Shown: positions 35,876 through 44,197 of the stretch, one piece after another | How the letters are laid out: every line of letters begins with the position of its first letter | Position numbering within the stretch: the first letter of the stretch is position 1 | Assembly: GCF_017349075.1 (NCBI RefSeq) | Contig: NZ_JAFMOF010000005.1 | Coordinates: 310,001 to 374,000 of the forward strand | DNA from: Streptomyces triculaminicus | GTDB lineage: Bacteria > Actinomycetota > Actinomycetes > Streptomycetales > Streptomycetaceae | Direction of reading: 5' to 3' | DNA length: 64,000 nt | Notes under the pieces: generated by a model | Database searches by the model: none | What the model was told of the DNA's origin: nothing | What the model saw: the letters and a program-made list of their open reading frames with translations, nothing else | Position numbers and translations under genes: made by a program

Positions 35876-36538
35876 ATGAATCGCTCCGCGATGGTGCTGT
35901 CGGCCGCCCTCGGCCTCGGGCTGGCAGCCACGATGACCGTCGTGCCCGCTTCCGCCACGACGGCGGACGGGAACGCGGCGCCGCAGTACACCCAGTCCTC
36001 GTACGTCGGCTCCAAGTCCGAAGAGGCGAACAACAAGGCCTTCTTCGACGCCGTCATGAAGTCCGCGAAGGCCAAGCAGGCCGCGTCGCCGGGCCTCCGC
36101 GCCGTCACCGTCACCTACGACGCCAGCCAGGCGCCGAGCTTCTCGACGGAGATAGCGAGAAGCGCGCAGATATGGAACAGCTCGGTCCGTAACATCCAGC
36201 TGCGCGCCGGCTCGAACGCCGACTTCCGGTACTACGAGGGCAACGACTCCCGCGGCTCGTACGCCAGCACCGACGGCCACGGCCGCGGCTACATCTTCCT
36301 CGACTACCGGCAGAACGAGCAGTACGACTCCACCCGCGTCACCGCGCACGAGACCGGTCACGTCCTGGGTCTGCCGGACCACTACTCCGGCCCGTGCAGC
36401 GAGCTGATGTCCGGCGGCGGCCCCGGCCCGTCCTGCACCAACCCCAACCCGAACTCGGCCGAGAAGAGCCGCGTCAACCAGCTCTGGGCCAACGGCCTGA
36501 AGGCCTTCGACAAGGCGCCCTTCACCAAGGTCCACTAG
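35876..36538 (+). CDS. snpA: Snapalysin, secreted small neutral metalloprotease
   Basis: 220 residues. The signal peptide ends near ASATTADG, and a propeptide extends to about residue 75. The M7 catalytic domain begins VTVTYDASQAPSF. The zinc motif HETGHVLGLPDHY is the extended HExxHxxGxxD. A Cys pair is seen in SGPCSELMSGGGPGPSC. It is an extracellular protease that degrades milk-type proteins in known members. ATG 35876 has GGAG upstream. The divergent LysR gene is its expected activator. Confidence 0.95.
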   Translation: MNRSAMVLSAALGLGLAATMTVVPASATTADGNAAPQYTQSSYVGSKSEEANNKAFFDAVMKSAKAKQAASPGLRAVTVTYDASQAPSFSTEIARSAQIWNSSVRNIQLRAGSNADFRYYEGNDSRGSYASTDGHGRGYIFLDYRQNEQYDSTRVTAHETGHVLGLPDHYSGPCSELMSGGGPGPSCTNPNPNSAEKSRVNQLWANGLKAFDKAPFTKVH

Positions 36539-36622
36539 CCCCTCCGGCGCGGGCCCGCCCCGGCAGCCCGCCGGGGCCGGCCCGCCCGCACACCCGGCGC
36601 AGCACCGCACCGCACACAAAAT

Positions 36623-36648
36623 GGCCCGGTTCCTCTCGGAACCGGGCC
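36623..36648. terminator. Hairpin terminator between snpA and the DedA gene
   Basis: GGCCCGGTTCC-TCTC-GGAACCGGGCC, a perfect 11-bp stem with a 4-base loop, 85 bases after snpA. It also lies 39 bases past the end of the convergent DedA gene, so it may serve both. Confidence 0.85.
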
Positions 36649-36686
36649 GTCTCGCGTGGATCACGCGACGCTCATGCTCAACACGT

Positions 36687-37337
36687 CTAGCAGGCCTGGG
36701 CCTGCGCCTCCGCCTCCGGCTCCGTCGGCCGGCGCATGAGGAACCCTGCCCCCGCGCCCGCCGCGAAGAGCGCGAAGACCGAGACCGCCGTGCTCAGCCA
36801 CGAGGCACCCAGCCACTGGCCGCCGAAGTAGCCGAGGCTCACGCTGTAGGCGGCCCAGGTCAGGCCGGCCAGCGCGGACCACGGCAGGAACTCCGCCACC
36901 CGGCGGTGCATCACGCCCGCGCCGAGGCTGACCACCGAGCGCCCGGCGGGCGCGAAGCGGGCCAGGACGACGAGCGGGCCGCCGCCGCGCAGCAGGGCCG
37001 TACCGAGCCTGGCCTGGGCGGCGGTCAGCCGCCGGGAGCGGGCGATGGCGCGGTCGAAGCGGTCGCCGCCGCGCCAGGCGAGCCGGTAGGCGACCATGTC
37101 GCCCAGCACGGAGGCGGTGGCGGCGCACATCACGAGCGCGAACATGTCGGCGAAGCCGGCGTGGCCCTGGGTGGCCTCACCCACCGCGCCCGCGGCCGAG
37201 CCGGCGGCCGCGGTGGCGGCGGTGATCACGAGGACGCCGCTCGGCAGCACCGGCAGGAAGACGTCGAGGAGTACGGACACCCCGACGATCACATATATCC
37301 ATGGGGTCTCGGCCAAGGCCCCCAACAACTCCAGCAC
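36687..37337 (-). CDS. DedA/VTT-family membrane protein
   Basis: 216 residues with four to five hydrophobic segments. The family signature lies around FAPAGRSVVSLGAGV (F-x-R/P-x-x-R-x-x...G) and EFLPWSALAGLTWAA. DedA proteins flip undecaprenyl phosphate or other lipids and maintain membrane potential. GTG 37337 is supported by GGGAG upstream. The 170 bases upstream, to the DoxX stop, contain no gene. Confidence 0.85.
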   Translation of the reverse strand: MLELLGALAETPWIYVIVGVSVLLDVFLPVLPSGVLVITAATAAAGSAAGAVGEATQGHAGFADMFALVMCAATASVLGDMVAYRLAWRGGDRFDRAIARSRRLTAAQARLGTALLRGGGPLVVLARFAPAGRSVVSLGAGVMHRRVAEFLPWSALAGLTWAAYSVSLGYFGGQWLGASWLSTAVSVFALFAAGAGAGFLMRRPTEPEAEAQAQAC

Positions 37338-37507
37338 GTCCTGATCTCCCGGTACGGTCCCCCGCCGCGACGTCGCAGGGGAGCGGCAGGGGCGGCCTTG
37401 ACAACCGTACAGCGTACGCCTGGAGCTGCTGGGGGATGAGCGCAGGGTCCGTGATGTTGTTCGAATCACGTCCCCGCCGCGGGCGCCGGCCCCGCGCGCC
37501 GAGGGCG

Positions 37508-37998
37508 TCAGCCCTGCTTGCCGCGGGCGAAGACGCGGTCCAGCGCCAGCGCGCCGGGGCCGGTGAAGACCAGCAGCAGGAAGGCCCAGGCGAACATCGC
37601 GGAGGCCTCGCCGCCGTTCTGCATCGGGAAGAGGCCGCCGGCCTGGTGCACGTCGAAGTAGGCGTAGGCCATCGAGCCGGAGGCGATGAAGGCCGCGCTG
37701 CGGGTGCCGACGCCCAGCAGGACCAGCGCGCCGCCGACCAGCTGGATCACGGCCGCGTACCAGCCGGGCCAGGTGCCGGCCGCGATGGTGCCGCCGTTGG
37801 AGCCGACCGCGCCGCCGAGCACGCCGAAGAGCGAGGCCGCACCGTGGCAGGCGAAGAGCAGGCCGACGACGATCCGGAAGACCGACAGGACGTAGGGCCG
37901 GGCCGCGTCGAGGCGCTCGACGAGCGGGGAGGCGGGGGCGGCCGGGGCGGTGCGCTCGCCGGACGGGGAGGGCGCGGCCGCGGTGGTGGTGGGGGCAT
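37508..37998 (-). CDS. DoxX-family membrane protein, N-terminus frameshifted in this sequence
   Basis: About 163 residues with four helices (YVLSVFRIVVGLLFACHG, MAYAYFDVH, MFAWAFLLLVFTGPGALALDRV), typical of DoxX. ATG 37998, preceded by GAGGAG, is in another frame from the DoxX domain, and 37508-37998 is one base short of whole codons. Restoring one base at the G5 run at 37991-37995 would give a start reading M-A-P-T-T-T. The alternative in-frame start lies upstream of the likely promoter. The family has been linked to redox stress. An iron-box-like site precedes it. Confidence 0.75.
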
Positions 37999-38043
37999 GG
38001 GTCGGCTCCTCGTATCGGGGACAGGAACAAGGACGACCACAAG

Positions 38044-38078
38044 TTAGGCACACCTTATGAATACTTGCAAGTTCAAGT
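38044..38078 (-). promoter_or_regulatory. Iron-box-like and ACTTGCAAGT palindromes upstream of doxX
   Basis: TTAGGCACACCTTA (38044-38057) resembles the IdeR/DmdR iron box (TTAGG...CCTAA-type arms). ACTTGCAAGT (38063-38072) is a perfect 10-base palindrome followed by a further CAAGT half-site at 38074-38078, the kind of word bound by MarR/HxlR proteins. Both are within 80 bases of the presumed start. Confidence 0.4.
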
Positions 38079-38123
38079 TTCTGGGTGTGGATGCCGCCAC
38101 GCACCCTCCCTGACCTCCGCATA

Positions 38124-38178
38124 CGACCGCCGGGCCCCCTCCCGCGATGAAGCCTCGCGGAAGGGAGCCCGGCGGTCG
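38124..38178 (-). terminator. Long hairpin downstream of the HNH nuclease gene
   Basis: CGACCGCCGGGC (38124-38135) pairs exactly with GCCCGGCGGTCG (38167-38178), and the inner bases extend the stem imperfectly. It begins eight bases past the nuclease stop. Confidence 0.75.
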
Positions 38179-38185
38179 TGGTCGC

Positions 38186-38854
38186 TCAGCAGCCGTTGAG
38201 GATGCCCTCCAGGGCGGCCTTCTCGGCGGAGTCCACGGTCAGCTTGTAGTCGTACTTCACGGAGACCCACATGCGGGCGTACGTGCAGCGGTACGACTGC
38301 AGCGGCGGCAGCCACTGCGCCGGGTCCTTGTCGCCCTTGGCCTGGTTGACGCGGTCGGTGACCGCGATCAGCTGCGGGCGGGAGAGGTCGTTGGCGAAGG
38401 CCTGGCGCTGGGCGGTGGTCCAGGTGTTGGCGCCCGACCGCCACGCCTGCGCCAGGGGCACGACGTGGTCGATGTCGATGTCCTGGGCGTCCTTCCAGGT
38501 GGCCCCGTCGTACGGGGAGAACCAGGTGCCGGACACGGCCGCACACTTCGCGTCCTGCTCGACGTTCTCGCCGTCGCGCTGCAGCACGACCTCACGGGTG
38601 TTGCACTGGCCGTGCTGGGTGATCCAGTGCGGGAACTTCGACCGGCTGTAGCCGTCCATCGACCCCTCGGACTTGACCGTCAGCTGGCCCAGCTCCGTGC
38701 GCGCGGTGGCGGCGTCCGGCGGGGTGGGCGGGGCGGCGTGGGCGGCCGGGCCGTTGAGCACGAGCGTCCCGACGAGGGCGGCGAGGCCCGCGGCGACGGC
38801 CGTACGACGCGCGTAGACGCCGCGCGAGGCCGAAGGAGCGCGCAGTGCGGACAT
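38186..38854 (-). CDS. Secreted HNH-family endonuclease (DUF1524/GmrSD C-terminal type)
   Basis: 222 residues. The signal peptide ends after AAHAAPP. The nuclease core is DIDIDHVVPLAQAWRSGA, with later NDLSRPQLIAV and the conserved Asn-Lys region NQAKGDKDPAQWLPP. Paired Cys (CNTREV, CAAVSG, YRCTY, LNGC) suit an extracellular enzyme. It probably degrades DNA in the medium. ATG 38854 has GGGAG upstream. The 334-base divergent spacer to the FetB-like gene holds two ATCCATTCC copies (39006, 39030) around CCGGTCGAACCGG. Confidence 0.88.
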   Translation of the reverse strand: MSALRAPSASRGVYARRTAVAAGLAALVGTLVLNGPAAHAAPPTPPDAATARTELGQLTVKSEGSMDGYSRSKFPHWITQHGQCNTREVVLQRDGENVEQDAKCAAVSGTWFSPYDGATWKDAQDIDIDHVVPLAQAWRSGANTWTTAQRQAFANDLSRPQLIAVTDRVNQAKGDKDPAQWLPPLQSYRCTYARMWVSVKYDYKLTVDSAEKAALEGILNGC

Positions 38855-39188
38855 GAGGAACTCCCTTGAGGGTGGAGGGGGTAGAGCCGCGAAAGGTGCG
38901 GCCAGCATCACGGCGACGGGTATACAGGGGGTGGTCGCCACGTGTCAGGATGACGACGCGGTCATGTCAAGGCAAGGGTTCTGCGACGTGAGATGCCTCG
39001 GAGGGATCCATTCCGGTCGAACCGGAGCTATCCATTCCTGATACAGCGCCAGCCGGACGCCCCCGTACGGGTGTTCACCCCGCCGCCGATCACCCGACCA
39101 CCCGATCGCCCGGCCGCCCACCACGGAGGCCGTCACGGAGGCCGAGCGCCTCGACCGGGGTCGGCCGGCCGGCCCGTAGGGTGGCCGC

Positions 39189-39971
39189 GTGCTCGCCGCC
39201 GACGTCCTGCTGCCCGCCGACGCCACCCTCGGGGCGGTCCTCGCCGTCATGTTCGCGGTCGCGGTGGCGGTCGCGGCCGTCGCCCGCCTCGCCGACGGCC
39301 GCGAGCGCGGCTACGCCCGCCAGATCGCGCTGGCCGGTCTGCGCGCCGCGGTCCAGCTGGCCGCGGTGTCGGCGCTCATCGGCTGGGTGGTGGGGTCGGT
39401 GCCCGCGCTGCTGGGCTTCCTGCTGCTGATGTACGCCGTCGCCGTGCGCACGGCGGGACGCCGCGTCACGCCCAACCGCACCTGGTGGTGGGCGGCGGCG
39501 CCGATCGCCGCGGGCGTCCTGCCGACGGTCCTCGCGCTGCTGCTGACCGGGCTCGTACCGCTCAGGGGCGTCGCCCTGATCCCCGTGACCGGCATCCTCA
39601 TCGGCGGGGCGCTCACCGCGACCGTCCTGGGCGGCCGCCGCGCCCTCGACGAGCTGAACACGCGCCACGGCGAGGTGGAGGCCGGCCTGGCGCTGGGGTT
39701 CCCGCCCCGCGACGCCCGCCTGGAGATCGCCCGTCCGGCCGCCTCCGACGCGCTGCTGCCGGGGCTGGACCAGACCCGGACTGTGGGGCTGGTCACGCTG
39801 CCCGGGGCGTTCGTGGGGATGCTGCTGGGCGGCGCCACCCCCGTGCAGGCGGGCGTGGTGCAGCTGTTCGTGCTGGTCGCGCTGCTGATGGTGCAGGCGG
39901 TGGCGGTGGCGGTCGTGCTGGAGCTGGTCGCCCGCGGCCTGCTGTACCGCGGGGACCGTCCCGTATCCTGA
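39189..39971 (+). CDS. FetB/UPF0014-type ABC transporter permease
   Basis: 260 residues with about seven transmembrane helices. It has the family core RTVGLVTLPGAFVGMLLGGATPVQA. The ATPase partner (FetA) is not adjacent, so it must be elsewhere or absent. FetAB in E. coli exports iron. GTG 39189 is used. A manganese riboswitch and a GDT1-family transporter follow, suggesting a metal-homeostasis neighbourhood. Confidence 0.85.
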   Translation: MLAADVLLPADATLGAVLAVMFAVAVAVAAVARLADGRERGYARQIALAGLRAAVQLAAVSALIGWVVGSVPALLGFLLLMYAVAVRTAGRRVTPNRTWWWAAAPIAAGVLPTVLALLLTGLVPLRGVALIPVTGILIGGALTATVLGGRRALDELNTRHGEVEAGLALGFPPRDARLEIARPAASDALLPGLDQTRTVGLVTLPGAFVGMLLGGATPVQAGVVQLFVLVALLMVQAVAVAVVLELVARGLLYRGDRPVS

Positions 39972-39974
39972 GGG

Positions 39975-40095
39975 GAGCAGAAGGGGAGTAGCTCTTCGCC
40001 GGACCGTCGACATACTGCTGAGTTCCGTCTCAGCCGGCGCCCGGAGGCCTCGGACACCGCGCCGGGGCCAGCGAGACCTTCGGCCGCAGTGTCCA
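39975..40095 (+). ncRNA. yybP-ykoY manganese riboswitch
   Basis: The leader contains AAGGGGAGTAGC (39981-39992), then GCCGGACCGTCGACATACTG and, at the 3' side, GCGAGACCTTCGG (about 40071-40083). These are the conserved segments of the yybP-ykoY motif. It lies directly before a GDT1/UPF0016 transporter, a classic target for Mn2+-induced expression. A possible expression-platform hairpin, GCCGAA with TTCGGT, follows at about 40107-40147. Confidence 0.85.
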
Positions 40096-40179
40096 CGACG
40101 CTGCCGTGCCGAAGCGACCCCTGATTCAACAGGTCACTGTTTCGGTGCGGCCGTCCCCACCGACAGAGGAATCCACCCC

Positions 40180-40761
40180 GTGTTCAGTCTCACCGTCGCC
40201 GCCCTGGTCTTCGGCGTCGTCTTCCTGGCCGAGCTGCCCGACAAGACGGCCCTGGCCGGCCTGATGCTCGGCACCCGCTACCGCGCCTCCTACGTCTTCG
40301 CCGGCGTCGCGGCGGCCTTCCTCGTCCACGTCTCCCTCGCCATCGCGGCCGGCAGCGTGCTGACCCTCCTGCCCCACCGGCTCGTCCAGGCCGTGGTCGG
40401 CGTGCTCTTCCTCGCGGGCGCGGCGATGCTGCTGCTGAAGAAGGACGACGACGAGGAGGAGCCGAGGAAGCCCGCCGACCAGTCCTTCTGGAAGGTCTCC
40501 GGCGCCGGCTTCATGCTGATCCTGGTCGCCGAGTTCGGCGACCTCACCCAGATCATGACCGCCAACCTCGCCGCCCGCTACGACGACCCCGTCTCCGTCG
40601 GCGTGGGCGCCGTGCTGGCCCTGTGGGCGGTGGCGGCCCTGGGCATCGTGGGCGGGAAGACGCTCATGCGGTACGTACCGCTGAAGCTGATCACGAAGGT
40701 GGCGGCGCTGGTGATGCTGGCGCTGGCCGGCTTCAGCCTGTACGAGGCCGTCGCGGGCTGA
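40180..40761 (+). CDS. GDT1/UPF0016 (TMEM165-like) Mn2+ exporter
   Basis: 193 residues with two repeats of the E-x-G-D-(K/R)-(T/S) motif, the first reading AELPDKTALAGLML and the second VAEFGDLTQIMTAN. Six transmembrane helices flank an acidic cytoplasmic loop (KKDDDEEEPRKP). The first motif has Leu-Pro in place of the usual Phe-Gly. Members move Mn2+ (and Ca2+) out of the cytosol. GTG 40180 is preceded by AGAGGA. Control by the upstream riboswitch fits this role. Confidence 0.9.
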   Translation: MFSLTVAALVFGVVFLAELPDKTALAGLMLGTRYRASYVFAGVAAAFLVHVSLAIAAGSVLTLLPHRLVQAVVGVLFLAGAAMLLLKKDDDEEEPRKPADQSFWKVSGAGFMLILVAEFGDLTQIMTANLAARYDDPVSVGVGAVLALWAVAALGIVGGKTLMRYVPLKLITKVAALVMLALAGFSLYEAVAG

Positions 40762-40818
40762 CGCGGACCGGCGGGGGCCGCTGGGGCAGGGCCGGCGCCG
40801 ATGCGGGATGATCCGCAC

Positions 40819-41205
40819 ATGCCACATCTCGCCCTGGTGACCCTCGTCGTGCGCGACTACGACGAGGCCATCGCCTTCTACGTGGACGCCGTCGGCTTCG
40901 AGCTCCGGGAGGACACTCCCCTGGGCGACGGAAAGCGCTGGGTCGTGATCGCCCCACCGGGATCGCGCGAGTCGGGCATGCTGCTGGCCCGTGCCGCGGA
41001 CGCCGCGCAGGAGGCCCGCGTCGGCGACCAGACCGGCGGCCGGGTCGGGTTCTTCCTGTACACGGACGACTTCGCGCGCGACCACGCCCGAATGCGGACC
41101 GCAGGCGTCCACTTCATTGAGCAGCCCCGCCACGAGCCCTACGGCACCGTCGCCGTCTTCCAGGACCTCTACGGCAACCGCTGGGACCTCCTCGAGCCAC
41201 GCTGA
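40819..41205 (+). CDS. VOC (glyoxalase/bleomycin-resistance) family protein
   Basis: 128 residues: two beta-alpha-beta-beta-beta units starting LALVTLVVRDYDEAIAFYVDAVGFELRED, ending VAVFQDLYGNRWDLLEPR. Metal-ligand candidates are a His near the N-terminus and a Glu near the C-terminus. The substrate is unknown. ATG 40819 is preferred over the in-frame ATG 40801. Confidence 0.85.
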   Translation: MPHLALVTLVVRDYDEAIAFYVDAVGFELREDTPLGDGKRWVVIAPPGSRESGMLLARAADAAQEARVGDQTGGRVGFFLYTDDFARDHARMRTAGVHFIEQPRHEPYGTVAVFQDLYGNRWDLLEPR

Positions 41206-41352
41206 CTCCCCCGCCCCACCGGGCAACTGGCGTACCGTCAGGAACATATGATGGTCAACCGGCTGGGCCTCCCGCCCGGGAACACCGGACGGAGCCGGCC
41301 CAGCCGTGCGAGAGCAGACGGGCCGGCGACAGCCGGAGCAGGGAGGGTGCAC

Positions 41353-41559
41353 ATGGAACAGCGCGCGTCGACGGGCGGCCGTTCCCTACTGGCCGCGATC
41401 GCGGCCCTAACCGGACTGGTGACGGCGACCGGCGCGGTCGTCCTCCACGACCGCACCGGCCCCCGGGCCGTACTCATCGCCCTGTCGGTGATCCTCTTCT
41501 CCATCACCGGCGGCCTCTGGCAGCTCCAGCGCAGACGCACGGCCCCGGCCCGCTCATAA
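41353..41559 (+). CDS. Small two-helix membrane protein, unknown
   Basis: 68 residues from ATG 41353 behind GGGAGGG. Two hydrophobic helices (SLLAAIAALTGLVTATGAVVL and AVLIALSVILFSITGGLW) are followed by a basic tail QRRRTAPARS. No family is recognised. Confidence 0.6.
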   Translation: MEQRASTGGRSLLAAIAALTGLVTATGAVVLHDRTGPRAVLIALSVILFSITGGLWQLQRRRTAPARS

Positions 41560-41585
41560 GCGACGCCGGCCCATCCGACGGGCAC

Positions 41586-41621
41586 GGAAGGCCCCTCCGC
41601 CACCCGGCGAAGGGACCTTCC
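41586..41621 (+). terminator. Hairpin after the small membrane protein gene
   Basis: GGAAGGCCCCT and AGGGACCTTCC pair with one mismatch over 11 positions around a 14-base loop, 27 bases past the stop. Confidence 0.65.
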
Positions 41622-41648
41622 GCATGGACACACCGCCCGCGAACGCCG

Positions 41649-41680
41649 AAGGCCCCCAGCCGCGATCGACTGGGGGCCTT
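41649..41680 (-). terminator. Terminator of the tRNA-Val transcript
   Basis: AAGGCCCCCAG pairs perfectly with CTGGGGGCCTT around a 10-base loop. It sits a few bases beyond the tRNA 3' end on its strand. Confidence 0.85.
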
Positions 41681-41685
41681 CGTAC

Positions 41686-41760
41686 TGGTGGGCACAGACG
41701 GATTTGAACCGCCGACATCCGCTTTGTAAGAGCGGCGCTCTACCGCTGAGCTATGCGCCC
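41686..41760 (-). tRNA. tRNA-Val (anticodon TAC)
   Basis: On the minus strand a full cloverleaf is readable. The acceptor GGGCGCA pairs with TGTGCCC, the D arm is GCTC/GAGC, and the anticodon stem CCGCT/AGCGG carries the loop CTTACAA (anticodon TAC). The T arm is GGCGG TTCAAAT CCGTC. The 3' CCA is encoded (41686-41688). It reads GUA valine codons, which are rare in this GC-rich genome. Confidence 0.95.
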
Positions 41761-41951
41761 CGGCACGACAGCACAGCCTACATGGCCCTCCCCAGGTCCC
41801 GGCAAACCAGGAAAGGCCCTGACCGCCCGGTACGGGGGTTAACCCCACCCCAGAAGCGGTAGCAGGTGGGATCCCGGAGCGGCCACCGCCGCGCATAGGC
41901 TCGCCGCGCAGGCAGTCGCTGCCCGCGCCACCAGCCGAAACGGAGACCTTC

Positions 41952-42728
41952 ATGCTTCCCCGCGCCCGCCGCGTCGCCCGCCTGTCAGCCCTCGCCGGCG
42001 GGGTCCTGGTCGCCGCCGTCGCCCTCACCGGATGCGGTACGGCCGACGCCGACGAGGCGACCCCCGAGCACAAGGCGTTCGCCCTCGCCGGCCGTGAGCT
42101 GACCGTGGACACCGACAACTCCGCCATCGAGCTCGTACCGGCCTCCGGGAACGGCAAGGACGTGCAGGTCACCCGGTGGTTCGACGGCTGGTCGGTGGGC
42201 GGCGAGACCGGGGTGAGCTGGGAGATGGAGGGCGGCGACATGCTGAAGCTGCGGATGAAGTGCCGGGGCCTGAGCGTGGACTGCGAGGCCAAGCACAAGA
42301 TCGAGGTGCCGCGGGGCGTCGCGGTGACCGTCAAGGGCGGCAACGGCGAGATCAAGGCCCGGGGCTTCGAGACGGCCCTCACGGTCCGTACGAGCAACGG
42401 CGCCGTCGACGTCCGCGACGCCAAGGGCGCGGTGGAGCTGAGGACTTCCAACGGGGCGATCACCGCCGAGGGGCTGCGGGCGTCGAAGGTGAAGGCCAGC
42501 ACCTCCAACGGCCAGGTCCGCATCGGGCTGGACCGGGTGCCCGACGAGGTGCGCACCACCGCGAGCAACGGCGCCACCCGCATCACCCTCCCCCGCGCCC
42601 CCTACAAGGTCGACGCCAAGGCGGGCAACGGCAGCGTGAGCGTGGACGTCCCCCGTGACGACGCCAGCCGCCACGAGGTGATCGCGCACAGCGGCAACGG
42701 CGCCATCGAGGTGCGCACCGCGGGCTGA
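41952..42728 (+). CDS. DUF4097 beta-helix lipoprotein
   Basis: 258 residues. A lipoprotein signal with lipobox LTGC (Cys about residue 28). The mature part consists of repeated strands with the recurring SNGA/GNG turns (VRTSNGAVDV, LRTSNGAITAE, ASTSNGQVRIG, TASNGATRI), a DUF4097-type right-handed beta-helix. It is exported and lipid-anchored; its function in the envelope is unknown. ATG 41952 is used. Confidence 0.88.
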   Translation: MLPRARRVARLSALAGGVLVAAVALTGCGTADADEATPEHKAFALAGRELTVDTDNSAIELVPASGNGKDVQVTRWFDGWSVGGETGVSWEMEGGDMLKLRMKCRGLSVDCEAKHKIEVPRGVAVTVKGGNGEIKARGFETALTVRTSNGAVDVRDAKGAVELRTSNGAITAEGLRASKVKASTSNGQVRIGLDRVPDEVRTTASNGATRITLPRAPYKVDAKAGNGSVSVDVPRDDASRHEVIAHSGNGAIEVRTAG

Positions 42729-42801
42729 CCGGCCCGTGTGTCCGCCCCCGGTGGATGGGAGAATGGCACCCGGCCTGGGTGATCCATCGGGAGTGGGCAA
42801 G

Positions 42802-44166
42802 GTGACGGCGACGTTCGCACGTACGGTGACGACTGCGGCCCGCGAGGCCCTCGCGCTCGTCCTGCTGCCCCTGCCCCTGCTGGCCGTCGCGGCGGCCGCC
42901 GCGCCCGCCGCCTTCCCCGGGGGCGGCACCCGCCGCTGGGGCTGGGGACGCGGCGAGAGCCAGCGTGCGGAGGCGCAGGCCGCCAAGGACGCGGCCGCGG
43001 CGGCGTTCTACGAGCTGGACACCGCCCAGCGTGACCTGCGGATCTCCATCGAGACGATCACGGCCGCCGACTCCTCGCCCGCCGCCCGCAAGGCGGCCGC
43101 CGACTTCGAGGCGCTCGGGCGGCGCATAGACGAGGTCTCCGCGACGTACATCGGCGCCGTCGACTCCCTCGACCTGGACCGTGACGGCCTCGAGGCCTCG
43201 GCCGCCCAGCGGGCCCGTACGGAGCTGACCCGGGCTCGGGAGGAGCTCCAGAAGGTCAAGGCCGAACTCGACCGGTTCGCGCAGAGCCTGGGCTCGCTGC
43301 TGACCCGGGCCGAGAACCAGCTGGCGCAGCTCGCGCCCGCCGTGGAGCGCGCCCGGCAGGGGCTGCTCGCGGCCACTGAGGCGCTGGACGCGGCCCGGTC
43401 GGGCGGACTGCGCGCCGACGACCTGGCCGCCCGGCTCGCGGCGCTCGCCCCCGACCTGACCAAGCTCAACCAGGGCGCCGGACAGCACGGCGTACGGGAG
43501 ACCGTCCAGCGTGCTGAAAGAGTGCAGCGGGAGGCCGAGGCGATCCGCGGCGAGGCCGAACAGCTGCCCAAGCGCGCGGCGGAGATCGACAAGCGGCTCG
43601 TCTCGCTGCGCACCCGCGCCCAGGCGCTGGCCACCCGGGCCGCGGGCGTGGCCCCGGTCCTCAGCGAGCTGCGCCGCCGCTACAGCGCCGCCTGCTGGCA
43701 GGACCTGCAGCAGGTGCCGCAGGAGGCGGAGCGGGCCGTCGCCCGGGCGGAGGAGAAGCTGGGCGAGGCCCGCACGGCCCGCGACGAGCAGCGCTGGCCG
43801 GACGCCACGGCCCTCCTGGCCACCGTACGGGCGCTGCTCAACACCACCGACGAGGCCGTCTCGGCGGCCGGCGACCGGCTGCGGCGGCTGGACGAGGTGT
43901 CGTTCGACCACGAGAAGGAGGTCGAGCGCACCCGCTTCGCCCTCCGCGACGCCCAGCGCCTGGCGATGGCCGGGCGCAGCACGCCCGATCCCCGGCACGC
44001 CCGCCCGCTCGACGACTCGGTGGCCCGCCTGGAGCGGGCGGTAGGCGCCCTGGAGGGGCGTCATCCGGACTGGTGGCACTTCCTGACGGAGACCGAGGCG
44101 GTCCGGCGGGCCGTCGCGGACGTCGTGCGCGAGATCCGCGAGGAGCGCGGCGGCGCGGCGCGCTGA
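42802..44166 (+). CDS. Exported or membrane-anchored coiled-coil protein
   Basis: 454 residues. A hydrophobic N-terminal segment (ALALVLLPLPLLAVAAAAAP) is followed by nearly 400 residues of Ala/Glu/Arg/Gln-rich helix with heptad character (ELTRAREELQKVKAELDRF, RAQALATRAAGVAPVLSEL). No enzyme motif is seen. Homologues are common in Streptomyces as uncharacterised proteins. GTG 42802 is preceded by GGGAG. It begins 73 bases after the lipoprotein gene, so the two may be cotranscribed. Confidence 0.8.
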   Translation: MTATFARTVTTAAREALALVLLPLPLLAVAAAAAPAAFPGGGTRRWGWGRGESQRAEAQAAKDAAAAAFYELDTAQRDLRISIETITAADSSPAARKAAADFEALGRRIDEVSATYIGAVDSLDLDRDGLEASAAQRARTELTRAREELQKVKAELDRFAQSLGSLLTRAENQLAQLAPAVERARQGLLAATEALDAARSGGLRADDLAARLAALAPDLTKLNQGAGQHGVRETVQRAERVQREAEAIRGEAEQLPKRAAEIDKRLVSLRTRAQALATRAAGVAPVLSELRRRYSAACWQDLQQVPQEAERAVARAEEKLGEARTARDEQRWPDATALLATVRALLNTTDEAVSAAGDRLRRLDEVSFDHEKEVERTRFALRDAQRLAMAGRSTPDPRHARPLDDSVARLERAVGALEGRHPDWWHFLTETEAVRRAVADVVREIREERGGAAR

Positions 44167-44197
44167 GAGCGCCGGCCGCGCCGACCGTGCGGGGGGC

